The translations under genes were made by a program, and so were the position numbers. The notes under the pieces were generated by a model. The model was not told the DNA's origin and made no database searches. It worked only from the letters and a program-made list of their open reading frames with translations. Shown here piece after piece: positions 9,553-18,339 of a stretch of 64,000 nt of DNA (positions within the stretch are counted from its first letter, which is position 1; the number at the start of each line of letters is the position of its first letter). Origin of the DNA: Ancylobacter polymorphus (GTDB lineage Bacteria > Pseudomonadota > Alphaproteobacteria > Rhizobiales > Xanthobacteraceae); NCBI RefSeq assembly GCF_030813495.1, contig NZ_JAUSUI010000007.1, positions 124,001 to 188,000 of the forward strand. Direction: 5' to 3'.

Positions 9553-10095
9553 TCAATCGTCGGTGGGGCCGGAGAGGGTGTGGTAGCGGCGGCTGTAATA
9601 GATGAGGCTCTCATTCGAGCCGCCCTCGGCGACGCCGACCACCTCGCAGAACAGCACGTCATGGGTGCCGACCTCCACGGTGCGAACGATGCGGCAGTCG
9701 AAGGCAACGACCGCGCCGTCCAGCATCGGCGCGCCGGTGACGGCCGGCCGCCAGTTGCCGCTGGCGAAGCGCTCCTCCGGCGGGGTGCGGCCGCCGAACA
9801 GATTGGACAGCGGCTCGTGCCCGGCCGCCAGCGTGTTGATGCAGACGACGCCATTGGCATGGACGGGAGCGGCGGCGGAGGAACCCTTGTTGAGGCACAC
9901 CAACAGGGTCGGCGGGCTGTCGGTGACCGAGCACACCGCCGAGGCGGTGAAGCCGTGGCGCCCACCCGGTCCATCTGTCGTGACGATATTCACCGCCGCG
10001 CCGAGGCGGGCCATGGCGTTGCGGAAGCCCTGCCGGGTTACCGGCGGCGGGCCATTATCGGGAGCGCCGTCGAGCGGCGAGCACGGGGGGGACAT
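9553..10095 (-). CDS. flavin reductase family protein (RutF/NtaB-like)
   Basis: A 180-residue flavin reductase that would supply reduced FMN to the two-component monooxygenase encoded just upstream. The family core includes GFTASAVCSVTDSPPTLLVCLN (split here as GFTASAVCSV and PPTLLVCLN), the N of CINTLAAGHE, and HDVLFCEV. The ATG at 10095 is chosen because it has a strong AGGAAGGAG site and gives family length; the long upstream extension is out-of-family. It is the last gene of the minus-strand transporter/monooxygenase cluster and ends 20 bases from the convergent purine operon. Confidence 0.87.
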   Translation of the reverse strand: MSPPCSPLDGAPDNGPPPVTRQGFRNAMARLGAAVNIVTTDGPGGRHGFTASAVCSVTDSPPTLLVCLNKGSSAAAPVHANGVVCINTLAAGHEPLSNLFGGRTPPEERFASGNWRPAVTGAPMLDGAVVAFDCRIVRTVEVGTHDVLFCEVVGVAEGGSNESLIYYSRRYHTLSGPTDD

Positions 10096-10169
10096 GCCCT
10101 TCTCCTTCCTGCCGGACCAGCGCCGGCGCCGGCGGGCGCGGGGAATCCGCGCCCGATGGTTCGCGCGGG

Positions 10170-11483
10170 TCAGAACTCGCGCAGATTGTCGCGCAGCAGC
10201 TGGTGCTTGTATTCGGTGCGTACGAGGCCGCGCGCCTGCAGCTCCGGCACCAGCCCGTCGCAGATCTCGGCGATGTAGCGGCGGGAGACGCGCAGCACCG
10301 GGGTGGTGATGAGGAAGCCGTCGCCGCCCACTTCCGCCATCGCCTCGCCCATCTTGTCGGCGACCTGCGCCGGGGTGCCGATCAGTTCCATGGAGGAGAC
10401 GAGGCCGCCGCCGCCCGAGGCCGCGAGCTCGCGCAGCGTCTTGCCCGAGCCCCATTGCTGGAACTTGTCGAGCGTGCCGGATTCGCCGTTGGTGACGAGC
10501 TTTTCCGGCAGCGGCTTGTCGAGGTCGTATTTGGAAAAGTCGATCTCGGTGATGGCGGAGATCGAGATCAGCACGTCGGTGACGAAATTGTCCGACATGG
10601 TGACGTTCTCATAGCGGGCGCGCGCCTCCGCTTCGGTCTCGCCGAGGCTGGGGCAGATGCAGAAGAAGACCTTGATGTCGTCCGGGTTGCGGCCGATGGC
10701 TTCAGCGCGGGCGCGGATGTCGGCGCGGAACGCCTTCATTCCCTCGACCCCATTGGCGACCGAGACGATGGCGTCGGCATAGCGGGCGGCGAAATCCCGC
10801 CCGCGCGGGGAGGCGCCGGCCTGCAGATAGACCGGGCGGCGCTGCGGCGAGGGCACGGTGTTGAGCGGGCCGCGCACCTGGTAATATTTGCCCTTGTGGT
10901 CGATGGTGTGGACCTTGGAGCCATCGGCATAAATGCCGTTCTTGCGGTCGAGCACCACGGCGTCCGGCTCCCAGCTGTTGAACAGCTTGTCGCAGACTTC
11001 CATGTATTCCTCGGCCATGGCGTAGCGGTCCTCGCGCGGAGGCAGCTTGTCCATGCCGAAATTCTTCGCCATGAGGTCCTCGGCCGAGGTGACGACGTTC
11101 CAGCCGAAGCGGCCCTTGGTGAGGCTGTCGATGGTGGAAGACAGCCGCGCCAGCATGAAGGGCGGGTAGGCCATGGTGGACATGGTGGCGACGACGCCGA
11201 GATGCTGGGTCGCCATGCCCATGGCCACCGCCAGCGGGGCGGGGTCGGCCTTCGGCACCATCATGGCGTGCTTGAGCGAGAGGTCGCGCGATCCGCCATA
11301 GGTCTCCGGCACCATCAGCTTGTCCTCGATCATGATCAGATCGAAGCAGGCGCGCTCCATCGCCTGGGCCATCTCGATATAGAAACGGCCATCCCACGGG
11401 TTGCCGCCCTGGCCGAAGGGTTCGCGCCATTCGTCGGGCGTGAAGTTCATGAACCAGGCGAGGTGGAAGCGCTTGTCGGCCAT
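10170..11483 (-). CDS. FMN-dependent monooxygenase, NtaA/SnaA/DszA family
   Basis: A 437-residue luciferase-like (group C) flavin monooxygenase. Length and motifs (NPWDGRFYIEMAQAMERACFD near the N-terminus, GRFGWNVVTSAE, YLQAGASPRGRDFAA) place it with nitrilotriacetate monooxygenase and related enzymes rather than with shorter RutA. Such enzymes use reduced FMN from a partner reductase, here the next gene, to oxidise C-N, C-S or heterocyclic substrates. It follows an ABC importer in the same direction with a 4-base gap, so the imported compound is probably its substrate. The substrate cannot be read from sequence. Confidence 0.88.
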   Translation of the reverse strand: MADKRFHLAWFMNFTPDEWREPFGQGGNPWDGRFYIEMAQAMERACFDLIMIEDKLMVPETYGGSRDLSLKHAMMVPKADPAPLAVAMGMATQHLGVVATMSTMAYPPFMLARLSSTIDSLTKGRFGWNVVTSAEDLMAKNFGMDKLPPREDRYAMAEEYMEVCDKLFNSWEPDAVVLDRKNGIYADGSKVHTIDHKGKYYQVRGPLNTVPSPQRRPVYLQAGASPRGRDFAARYADAIVSVANGVEGMKAFRADIRARAEAIGRNPDDIKVFFCICPSLGETEAEARARYENVTMSDNFVTDVLISISAITEIDFSKYDLDKPLPEKLVTNGESGTLDKFQQWGSGKTLRELAASGGGGLVSSMELIGTPAQVADKMGEAMAEVGGDGFLITTPVLRVSRRYIAEICDGLVPELQARGLVRTEYKHQLLRDNLREF

Positions 11484-11487
11484 TGTG

Positions 11488-12336
11488 TCAGTCCTTCACT
11501 AAAGCGGTCTCGAATGCCGGGACGGTCGGGTCATCCCCGGTGGCGGGCGCGGCGGCGAGGAGGGCGAGGCGCACACGCGCGCGCTCCGCCTCGAACAGGC
11601 GGGATTCGCGCACGCTGCGGCACTTGGCTTCGAAATCGGAGACGATGCTGGCGCCGAAGCGCTCCGGCGCCTGCGGGTCGTTGCGCCGCTTGTCGACGGC
11701 GATGACGCGGGTGCCGAGCAGGAAGGCTTCGGGAAGATCATGCGTGACCATGACGATGGTCATGCGGTTCTCTTCCCAGAGTTCGCCCACCAGCTCGTGC
11801 ATGGATTTGCGGGTGCCGGGATCGAGCGCGCCGAAGGGCTCGTCGAGCAGCAGCACCTTCGGCTTCATGATCAGCGCCTGCGCCAAAGCGAGACGCTGCT
11901 GCATGCCGCCCGATAGCTGGGCGGGGTATTTGTGCGCGTGCTCGCCGAGCCCGACGCGGGTGAGCAGCGCCATCGCCTTTTCTTCCAGCGCCTTGCGGCG
12001 GGCGCCGAAGAAGCGGCCGAGGATCGGTGCGCCGGCCCATTGCGGGCCCATCATCACATTGCCCAGCACGGTGCGGTGCGGGAACACCGAATAGCGCTGG
12101 AACACCACGCCGCGATCGGCGGTCGGCTCGCTGGCGATGGGTTCGCCGTCGATCAGGATGCGCCCGCGCGTCGGCTGTTCCTGTGAGAGCAGCATGCGCA
12201 GCAGCGTGGTCTTGCCGACGCCGGACGGGCCGATGATGACGAGGAATTCATGGTCGTCGAGCGACAGGTTGACCTGTTCGAGCACGACCCGCTCGTCATA
12301 TTCCTTCCAGACGTTCTCGAAGGTGATGGTGGTCAT
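11488..12336 (-). CDS. ABC transporter ATP-binding protein (guanidine/urea-carboxylase-associated type)
   Basis: A 282-residue import ATPase of the nitrate/sulfonate/taurine superfamily. Walker A GPSGVGKTT lies at 36-44, the signature is LSGGMQQRLALAQAL, and Walker B is VLLLDEPFGALDPG. The stretch GVVFQRYSVFPH and the C-terminal extension after TRVIAVDK resemble ATPases annotated as urea-carboxylase-related, now tied to guanidine uptake. The gene abuts the permease stop directly and is followed by the monooxygenase. No urea or guanidine carboxylase is nearby, so this is likely a diverged paralogue with another nitrogenous substrate. Confidence 0.85.
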   Translation of the reverse strand: MTTITFENVWKEYDERVVLEQVNLSLDDHEFLVIIGPSGVGKTTLLRMLLSQEQPTRGRILIDGEPIASEPTADRGVVFQRYSVFPHRTVLGNVMMGPQWAGAPILGRFFGARRKALEEKAMALLTRVGLGEHAHKYPAQLSGGMQQRLALAQALIMKPKVLLLDEPFGALDPGTRKSMHELVGELWEENRMTIVMVTHDLPEAFLLGTRVIAVDKRRNDPQAPERFGASIVSDFEAKCRSVRESRLFEAERARVRLALLAAAPATGDDPTVPAFETALVKD

Positions 12337-13155
12337 TCAGGCCGCCTTTATCTGGTCCCAGGGATAGGCGGCGACGGCGAGGCGGCGCAGCGCGTAATCC
12401 ATGAGGAAGGCGAGGAGGGTGATCCAGATGACGTAGGGAAGGATCACATCCATGGCGAGGTAGCGCCGCACCAGGAAGATGCGGTAGCCGAGGCCGCCCT
12501 CGGAGGTGATGGCTTCCGCCGCGATGACGAACAGCCAGGCGGCGCCGAGGGAGAGCCGCACCGAGTCGATGAGGCGCGGCATCACCTGCGGCAGCACCAC
12601 GCCGGAGATCATCTGCCAGGTCGAGGCGCCGAGCGTCTGCGCCTTTATGATCTGTTCGGTCGGCAGGGCGGAGACCCGCAGCATCACGTCGCGGATGATG
12701 AAGGGGGCGATGCCGAAGACGATCAGCACGATCTTCGAGGCTTCGCCAAGGCCGAACAGGATGAACAGGATGGGCAGCACCGCCAGCGGCGGGATGAGCG
12801 AGAAGGCGGCGAAGAACGGCTCGAAAGTGGCGCGCAGATAGGGCACGAAGCCGACGATGATGCCGAGCACCAGGCCGAGCACGGCGGAAATGCCGAGGCC
12901 GAGGAAAAGGCGCTGCAGGCTGAGCCAGGTGTCCCACCACAGGAGATACTGGTTCGTCGCCTTGTCCACCGTGGTCGCCATGCGCACCATGGTGTTCCAG
13001 AAGCTGGCGAAGCTCGGCATCAGCTTGTCGGCCGGCTCCACCGCGAGGCGGGCATTCGAGCCCAGCATATAGATCGCCAGCACCACGACGAAGGGCAGGA
13101 TGGCGAGGATGAGCCGGACGCCGGGCCGGGGGGCGTAGTTGATGATGCGGCGCAT
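12337..13155 (-). CDS. ABC transporter permease
   Basis: A 272-residue inner-membrane permease with about six helices and a binding-protein-dependent transport motif near the cytoplasmic EAA loop (residues around IKAQTLGASTWQMISGVVLPQ). The start at 13155 is preferred because it follows GAAAGG and precedes the basic MRRIINY leader; further in-frame starts upstream would run into repeat DNA. The gene ends exactly where the ATPase ATG begins. The substrate-binding protein lies upstream, separated by a 430-base repeat-filled gap. Confidence 0.85.
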   Translation of the reverse strand: MRRIINYAPRPGVRLILAILPFVVVLAIYMLGSNARLAVEPADKLMPSFASFWNTMVRMATTVDKATNQYLLWWDTWLSLQRLFLGLGISAVLGLVLGIIVGFVPYLRATFEPFFAAFSLIPPLAVLPILFILFGLGEASKIVLIVFGIAPFIIRDVMLRVSALPTEQIIKAQTLGASTWQMISGVVLPQVMPRLIDSVRLSLGAAWLFVIAAEAITSEGGLGYRIFLVRRYLAMDVILPYVIWITLLAFLMDYALRRLAVAAYPWDQIKAA

Positions 13156-13584
13156 GCAGGGCCTTTCGGTTGCAATCGTCATCCCCGGGCTGAACCGCGT
13201 CCCGCGATGACCGTCATCCTGACGGGCCCGCGCGGATGCCGGCCTCGGTGGATGTTCAGGCACGTGAGAACCCAGCCTTTGAGGCTTGCTTCGCCCGTGC
13301 CTCGGAATGACCGCGCGTCGGGACAGTCTCTAAGGCGTTGCCGGCGTGTCCCCGGGCGCGCGGATCGGTGCCGCGGGTCCGGGGACGGGGATAGGGCACC
13401 AAGGGCCGTGTCCCCGGCGGAAGGTCTTCCTGAGGCGCCCATCCGCAGGGCGGGGCCCGAAGGAATGGTGGTGATGGCGCTGATGGAGCCCATCCTTCGA
13501 GGCTCGCGGCGCTCGCACCTCAGGATGACGGTGCTTTGAACGGTCTCTCAGGCGTCGCCGGGAGCTTGCGCAGAAGCCTGCCGC
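13156..13584. repeat. 429-base intergenic block of REP-like palindromes inside the transporter operon
   Basis: The gap between the binding-protein gene and the permease gene holds several imperfect palindromes: GTCATC...GATGAC at 13178-13211; a 16-bp stem with two mismatches (GTCCCCGG...CCGGGGAC) at 13348-13386; and CATCCTTCGAGG...CCTCAGGATG at 13491-13527. The last is of a type I recognise from many Rhizobiales genomes. No gene is supported here. Repeats after a binding-protein gene often allow it to be expressed more than the downstream membrane genes. Confidence 0.7.
13491..13527. repeat. Rhizobiales-type intergenic palindrome (CATCCT...AGGATG)
   Basis: A 37-base imperfect hairpin, CATCCTTCGAGG to CCTCAGGATG, reads on the other strand as the familiar CATCCTGAGG...CCTCGAAGGATG element. 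It lies immediately downstream of the substrate-binding protein gene end in the direction of transcription. Confidence 0.7.
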
Positions 13585-14664
13585 TCACAGCTTCCCGTCG
13601 GCCGCGTCCTTGGTGAAGCTGGCATTGACCCGCATCTTGATGTTGGCCTTGTCACCCAGGACGGTGCCGTCGGCGACTTCGATGCCGATGGAATCGACGC
13701 TGGTGGCGCCCTGGCCGAACAGGCCCTGCTGGAAGCAGAAAGTGCGGATATTGTCCCAGATCTTGGCGTTGTCGGGCGAGAGCAGGAAGCTGGCGGCCTC
13801 CTGGGGAGTGTAGAAGAAATGGGTGGTGTCGAGCTGGGCCTGCAGGCCGCCGGCATCCGTGCCCATGGCGCTGGTCATCACCGCGCGCATTTCCTCGCCT
13901 GCCGCGCCGCCGGCCTTGAGGATGCCGAGCGCCTCGTACCAAGCGCCGACCACCGCCTTGGCGAAGTCCGGATTGTCCTTGAGCGTGGCGGTGTTGCCGA
14001 TGAACACATCCATGATCTCGCCGGGGATCTTGGACGAGTCGAACAGGTTGGTGGTGCCGGAGACCTTGAGCATATCCTCGGTGAGCGGCTTCCACGACAC
14101 CGCGTGCTTCATGTCGGCCTGCGAGATGAAGGCGGCGGAGATTTCCGAATCCGAGATGTTCACCGTCTTGGTGGCGGTGGGATCGTCGATGCCGGCGAGC
14201 TGAAGGCCGCGGTTGAGCAGATAGTGCGAGACGCTGTACTGCAGCAGGTACACGTCCTGCCCGGCCAGTTCCTTCACGTTCTTCGCGGTCTTGGAAAGAA
14301 CGATGTCGTTGCCGTTGGAATAGTCGGTGATCAGCAGGATGGAGGTGTCGACGCCGCCGGCCGCCGGCATGGTGAGGCCGTCCATCGAAGCCACGCCCAC
14401 CGCGTCGATCTCGCCGGCAATGAACTGGTTGATCGAACCGACATAATCGTTGGCCTGGATGATCTCGACATCGATGCCGTATTTGTCGGCCCATTTCTTC
14501 ATGATGCCGGAAGACTTCATGTAAGCGAAGGGCATGAACCCGATATAGACGGTGTAGGCGACCTTGAAACTCTTCTTCGGGGCGGCATGCGCCGCAGGCG
14601 CCCCCGCAAGGGCTGCGGCGGCGAGGCTGGCGAAGACGGCTGCAGCCCTGATTATGCGCTTCAT
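13585..14664 (-). CDS. ABC transporter substrate-binding protein, NMT1/ThiY-like (guanidine-uptake type)
   Basis: A 359-residue periplasmic binding protein with a signal peptide (basic MKRIIRA, hydrophobic core, cleavage near AHAAPKK about residue 28). The mature N-terminus FKVAYTVYIGFMPFAY, KKWADKYGI, and the later MDGLTMPAAGGVD and SNGNDIVL resemble binding proteins annotated in urea carboxylase regions that were later linked to guanidine uptake. It heads the minus-strand operon (SBP, permease, ATPase, monooxygenase, flavin reductase) and is divergent from a TetR gene. The upstream 136 bases show no ykkC riboswitch that I can recognise. Confidence 0.87.
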   Translation of the reverse strand: MKRIIRAAAVFASLAAAALAGAPAAHAAPKKSFKVAYTVYIGFMPFAYMKSSGIMKKWADKYGIDVEIIQANDYVGSINQFIAGEIDAVGVASMDGLTMPAAGGVDTSILLITDYSNGNDIVLSKTAKNVKELAGQDVYLLQYSVSHYLLNRGLQLAGIDDPTATKTVNISDSEISAAFISQADMKHAVSWKPLTEDMLKVSGTTNLFDSSKIPGEIMDVFIGNTATLKDNPDFAKAVVGAWYEALGILKAGGAAGEEMRAVMTSAMGTDAGGLQAQLDTTHFFYTPQEAASFLLSPDNAKIWDNIRTFCFQQGLFGQGATSVDSIGIEVADGTVLGDKANIKMRVNASFTKDAADGKL

Positions 14665-14702
14665 GAGGGGTGGCTCCGGTCGCTGAAATGGCTGGACCGG
14701 GT

Positions 14703-14722
14703 TATTAAACGGTGACTTAATA
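14703..14722. promoter_or_regulatory. candidate TetR operator
   Basis: TATTAA-N8-TTAATA is a perfect 6-bp inverted repeat in the divergent promoter region between the substrate-binding protein gene and the tetR gene. It is AT-rich in a GC-rich setting, which fits both a promoter and a TetR site controlling both directions. Confidence 0.5.
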
Positions 14723-14732
14723 TGACGTGCAA

Positions 14733-14747
14733 GCCCAACAAATGGGC
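14733..14747. promoter_or_regulatory. second small inverted repeat in divergent promoter
   Basis: GCCC-AACAAAT-GGGC, with outer CGT and ACG at 14726-14728 and 14748-14750, lies next to the AT-rich candidate operator. It may be a second regulator half-site pair or chance. Confidence 0.3.
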
Positions 14748-14800
14748 ACGCTTAGCATATGAGCAAGGCAGAAAATTCCGTACAAATACGGAGGAATCGC

Positions 14801-15424
14801 ATGACCGCACGCAGCGCGCGCAAGCGCCTTCAGCCCGCCGAGCGGCGGGTTCTGATCCTGGAAGAAGCGTTGCGGCTGTTCGCGTCGCGCCATTTCTCCG
14901 TCGTCACGGTGCGCGACATCGCGCTGGTCTGCGACATCAATGTCGGGCTGCTCTACCACTATTTCGAGAACAAGGACGATCTGGTGCGCCGCGCGCTTGG
15001 GCACGCCATCGAGCAGCTCGTGGCCGGCTATGAGGAGCGGCGCGCCGCCGGGGCGGAACCACTGGCGGAAATCCTCGCCTGGCTCGACATCCATATGGAA
15101 CTGGCGCCGACCCTCGCCCTGATGGTCAAGTTGATGAGCGACTATGCCTCCTCCGGCCTGCGCGATGCGGAACTCGACGTGCTGATTGCCGGCTTCTACG
15201 GCCGCGAGCAGCAACTGCTGGAGGGCGCGCTGGCGCGCGGGGTGGCGAGCGGCGCCTTTGCCCCGGTCGACATCGCCCGCACCGCCCGGCGGATCGGGCT
15301 GATGCTCGACGGCATCTTCCACGCCTCCGCCAGCCGCGGCGATGACCGTATCGTCGCCGACATCGCCGATCTCGCCGATTTCGTGCGCGAATTGCTGGCG
15401 GTGCGCAGCGTGTCGGGGGGCTGA
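14801..15424 (+). CDS. TetR/AcrR family transcriptional regulator
   Basis: A 207-residue TetR-type repressor. The helix-turn-helix spans about residues 35-57 (VTVRDIALVCDINVGLLYHYFENKDDL). The remaining residues form the variable ligand-binding helical domain. The ATG at 14801 is chosen over an upstream start because GGAGG sits 6 bases before it. Divergent position suggests control of the substrate-binding protein/monooxygenase operon, and perhaps of the IorAB-like genes downstream. The ligand is unknown. Confidence 0.88.
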   Translation: MTARSARKRLQPAERRVLILEEALRLFASRHFSVVTVRDIALVCDINVGLLYHYFENKDDLVRRALGHAIEQLVAGYEERRAAGAEPLAEILAWLDIHMELAPTLALMVKLMSDYASSGLRDAELDVLIAGFYGREQQLLEGALARGVASGAFAPVDIARTARRIGLMLDGIFHASASRGDDRIVADIADLADFVRELLAVRSVSGG

Positions 15425-15577
15425 GCGGCCCTCCCTTCACGTAAGGGTGATTAGATGACGCTCATCATGAAGCGGTAGCCTCCCGCCGGGAGCGCAGACA
15501 CCCCGTCCAGCCGTTGCTGTTGCGGTGGACAGGGTGCCGTTGCGCGTCCTCATCCCCGGGAAGGAGAGGGCGTTCTG

Positions 15578-16033
15578 ATGAAATTCACACTCAATGGTCG
15601 CGAGCAGGCGCTGGAGGCTGACGGCGATATGCCGCTGCTCTGGGCGATCCGCGACCTGGCCGGGCTGACCGGCACCAAGTTCGGCTGCGGCGCCGCCCTG
15701 TGCGGCGCCTGCACCGTGCATGTGGATGGAGCGCCGGTGCGTTCCTGCCAGACCTCCCTGTCCGATGTCGAGGGCAAGAGCGTCACCACCATCGAGGGCG
15801 TCGCCGCCAGCAAGGTGGGCGCGGCGGTGGTTGACGCCTGGCGCAAGCTCGACGTGGTGCAGTGCGGCTATTGCCAGTCCGGGCAGATCATGTCGGCGGT
15901 CGGCCTGCTGAGCGAAAACCGCGCGCCGACCGACGCCGACATCGACGCCGCCATGGACGGCAATGTCTGCCGCTGCGCCACTTATCAGCGCATCCGCGCC
16001 GCCATCCACGAAGCCGCCTCCAACCTCGGGTGA
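15578..16033 (+). CDS. (2Fe-2S)-binding subunit, IorA/CoxS-like
   Basis: A 151-residue small subunit of a molybdenum hydroxylase. The plant-type cluster ligands are Cys37, Cys42, Cys45 and Cys57, and the second cluster uses CGYC and CRC near residues 97 and 130. It relays electrons from the molybdenum subunit encoded next. The gene starts 153 bases after tetR, following GGAGA-like sequence, and ends five bases before the large-subunit ATG. Two-subunit enzymes of this kind (isoquinoline 1-oxidoreductase, membrane aldehyde dehydrogenases) have no FAD subunit, and none is found here. Confidence 0.92.
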   Translation: MKFTLNGREQALEADGDMPLLWAIRDLAGLTGTKFGCGAALCGACTVHVDGAPVRSCQTSLSDVEGKSVTTIEGVAASKVGAAVVDAWRKLDVVQCGYCQSGQIMSAVGLLSENRAPTDADIDAAMDGNVCRCATYQRIRAAIHEAASNLG

Positions 16034-16038
16034 TCGCC

Positions 16039-18258
16039 ATGCACCTCCTCACACCCGACCAGTACCGGCAGATGCTCGCGGGCATGGGCGCCCCGGGGGC
16101 GGCTACGCGCCGCAGCTTCCTCAAGGGGCTCGCCGCCGCCGGCGGCGCGCTCGTCATCGGCGTGCATCTCGGCCCGCGCCTCGCGCAGGCGGAGGAAGCC
16201 GCTGCCGCCCCGCCTGCTCCGCCGATGCCCAATGCCTTTGTGCGCATCGCGCCCGACAACACGGTGACGGTGCTCATCAAGCATGTCGACATGGGGCAGG
16301 GAGTCACCACCGGCCTGCCAACCATCGTGGCGGAAGAGCTTGGTGCCGACTGGAGCCAGATGCGCACCGCCTTTGCCCCGGCCGATGCCAGACTCTACAA
16401 CAACCTCGCCTTCGGACCGGTCCAGGGCACGGGCGGCTCCACCTCCATCGCCAATAGCTGGGAGCAGCTGCGCCGGGCCGGCGCGGCGGCGCGCGCCATG
16501 CTGGTCGAGGCGGCTGCCAGGCAGTGGGGCGTGCCGGCCGACAGCATCACAGTCGAGAAGGGGGTGCTGAAAAGCGGCACGCATTCCGGCAGCTTTGGCG
16601 ACTTCGCGGAAGCCGCCGCCCGGCTGCCGGTGCCGGCCGATGTCAAGCTGAAAGACCCCAGGGATTTCACGCTGATCGGCACGAAGCTGCCCCGGCTTGA
16701 TTCCGCCACCAAAACCGACGGCAGCGCGACCTATGCGCTGGACATGCGCCGGCCGGGCATGCTCACCGCCGTGGTCCGCCGGCCGGACCGCTTCGGCGCG
16801 ACGGTAAAGAGCTTCGACGCCACCGCCGCGACGAAAGTGCCGGGTGTGGTCGAGGTGGTGGCAGTGCCTTCCGGCATCGCGGTGCTCGCGACCAACACCT
16901 GGGCGGCGATCCAGGGCCGCGACGCGCTCGCCGGCCTTGTCTGGGACGAGGCCAAGGCCGAGATGCGCGGCTCCGCCGAGCTTTTCGACGAATACGCCAA
17001 GCTGGCGAAGACGCCGGGCCTCCCCGCCGCCCGCCGGGGCGACGCGGCCAAGGGGCTGGAGAAGGCCTCGAAGATCATCGAGGCCGAGTTCAGCTTCCCC
17101 TATCTCGCCCATGCGCCGATGGAGCCGCTGAACTGCGTGATCGAGAAGACCGGCGAGGGCGTCACCATCTGGACCGGTTCGCAGTTCCAGACCATCGAGC
17201 AGGCGGTCACCGCCGGCATTCTCGGTGTGAAGCCCGAGCAGGTGAAGATCGAGTCGCTCTATGCCGGCGGCTCCTTCGGCCGCCGCGCCAACCCGCCGGC
17301 GGATTATGTCGCGGAAGCCGCCACCATCCTCAAGGCGATCGACGGGCGCGCGCCGGTCCATCTCGTCTGGACCCGCGAGGACGACATCAAGGGCGGCTAT
17401 TACCGGCCCATGTTCTACCACTCGGTGCGCGCCGGCCTGACGGCGGACGGCAAGATTGCCGGCTGGGACCAGCGCATCGTCGGCCAGTCCTTCATCGTCG
17501 GCACCCCGTTCGAGGCCTTCATCATCAAGGAGGGCGTCGACGGCACATCGGTGGAGGGGGCCTCCGATACCAATTACGCCATCAACGATTTCCGGGTCGA
17601 CCTGCACACGGCCAAGGTGGGCGTGCCCACGCTATGGTGGCGCTCGGTCGGTCACACCCACACCGCCCATGTGGTGGAGGTGATGATCGACGAGCTCGCC
17701 CATGCGGCGGGGCGTGATCCGGTCGCGTTCCGGCTGGAACTGCTGCAGGACAAGCCGCGCCACGCCGCCGTGCTGAAGCTGCTGGCGGAGAAGGCGGAAT
17801 GGGGCGGGAAGCCCGGCGCCGGCAAGGGGCGCGGCGTGGCGCTGCATGAGAGCTTCAACACCGTGGTCGGCAGCGTCATCGACGTGTCGGTGGTCGAGGG
17901 GCGGATCAAGGTCGAGCGCGTCGTCTGCGCGGTGGATTGCGGCATCGCCATCAATCCGGACGTGATCGCGGCGCAGATCGAGGGGGGCGTCGGCTTCGGC
18001 CTCGGCGCGGCACTGCATGACGAGATCACGCTGGACGGCGGCGTGGTCGAGCAGGCCAATTTCGACACCTATGTGCCGCTGCGCATGTCGGAAATGCCCA
18101 AGGTCGAGGTGCATATCCTCCCCTCGGCCAATCCGCCGACGGGAATCGGCGAGCCGGGGGTGCCGGGGGTGGCGCCCGCCCTCTCCAACGCCATCTTCGC
18201 CGCCACCGGCCAGAGGCTGCGCTCGCTCCCCTTCCGCTTGGAGGACTTCAAGGTCTGA
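16039..18258 (+). CDS. molybdopterin-binding large subunit, IorB-like, with Tat signal
   Basis: A 739-residue molybdenum-binding subunit of the isoquinoline 1-oxidoreductase/aldehyde oxidase type. Residues about 24-50 form a twin-arginine signal (TRRSFLKG followed by an Ala/Gly-rich helix), implying folded export with the cofactor. Molybdenum-domain motifs include GGSFGRRA, a duplicated core, and [16 protein letters not shown] with the catalytic Glu near the C-terminus. Such enzymes oxidise N-heterocycles or aldehydes and pass electrons toward cytochromes. Substrate unknown; the neighbourhood suggests a nitrogen heterocycle or an aldehyde. Confidence 0.88.
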   Translation: MHLLTPDQYRQMLAGMGAPGAATRRSFLKGLAAAGGALVIGVHLGPRLAQAEEAAAAPPAPPMPNAFVRIAPDNTVTVLIKHVDMGQGVTTGLPTIVAEELGADWSQMRTAFAPADARLYNNLAFGPVQGTGGSTSIANSWEQLRRAGAAARAMLVEAAARQWGVPADSITVEKGVLKSGTHSGSFGDFAEAAARLPVPADVKLKDPRDFTLIGTKLPRLDSATKTDGSATYALDMRRPGMLTAVVRRPDRFGATVKSFDATAATKVPGVVEVVAVPSGIAVLATNTWAAIQGRDALAGLVWDEAKAEMRGSAELFDEYAKLAKTPGLPAARRGDAAKGLEKASKIIEAEFSFPYLAHAPMEPLNCVIEKTGEGVTIWTGSQFQTIEQAVTAGILGVKPEQVKIESLYAGGSFGRRANPPADYVAEAATILKAIDGRAPVHLVWTREDDIKGGYYRPMFYHSVRAGLTADGKIAGWDQRIVGQSFIVGTPFEAFIIKEGVDGTSVEGASDTNYAINDFRVDLHTAKVGVPTLWWRSVGHTHTAHVVEVMIDELAHAAGRDPVAFRLELLQDKPRHAAVLKLLAEKAEWGGKPGAGKGRGVALHESFNTVVGSVIDVSVVEGRIKVERVVCAVDCGIAINPDVIAAQIEGGVGFGLGAALHDEITLDGGVVEQANFDTYVPLRMSEMPKVEVHILPSANPPTGIGEPGVPGVAPALSNAIFAATGQRLRSLPFRLEDFKV

Positions 18259-18289
18259 CGGCGCGTCCGGCGCAACGCTCCGTAAAATG

Positions 18290-18317
18290 AAAAGGCCGGT
18301 CGCGAGACCGGCCTTTT
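18290..18317. terminator. bidirectional terminator between iorB-like gene and gabD
   Basis: A perfect 12-bp stem (AAAAGGCCGGTC / GACCGGCCTTTT) with GCGA loop sits between two convergent genes, serving both. Confidence 0.9.
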
Positions 18318-18339
18318 GCCTCACGCGTATTTTGCCGGC

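Noticed and set aside
14665-14800. possible ykkC guanidine riboswitch upstream of the guanidine-type binding protein
   Set aside because: The divergent gap is only 136 bases and shows palindromes fitting a TetR operator; the conserved ykkC helices and loops could not be found by eye.
15985-17607. 540-codon minus-strand open frame across the IorB-like gene
   Set aside because: Antisense shadow with biased composition; the plus strand encodes the molybdenum subunit with all expected motifs.
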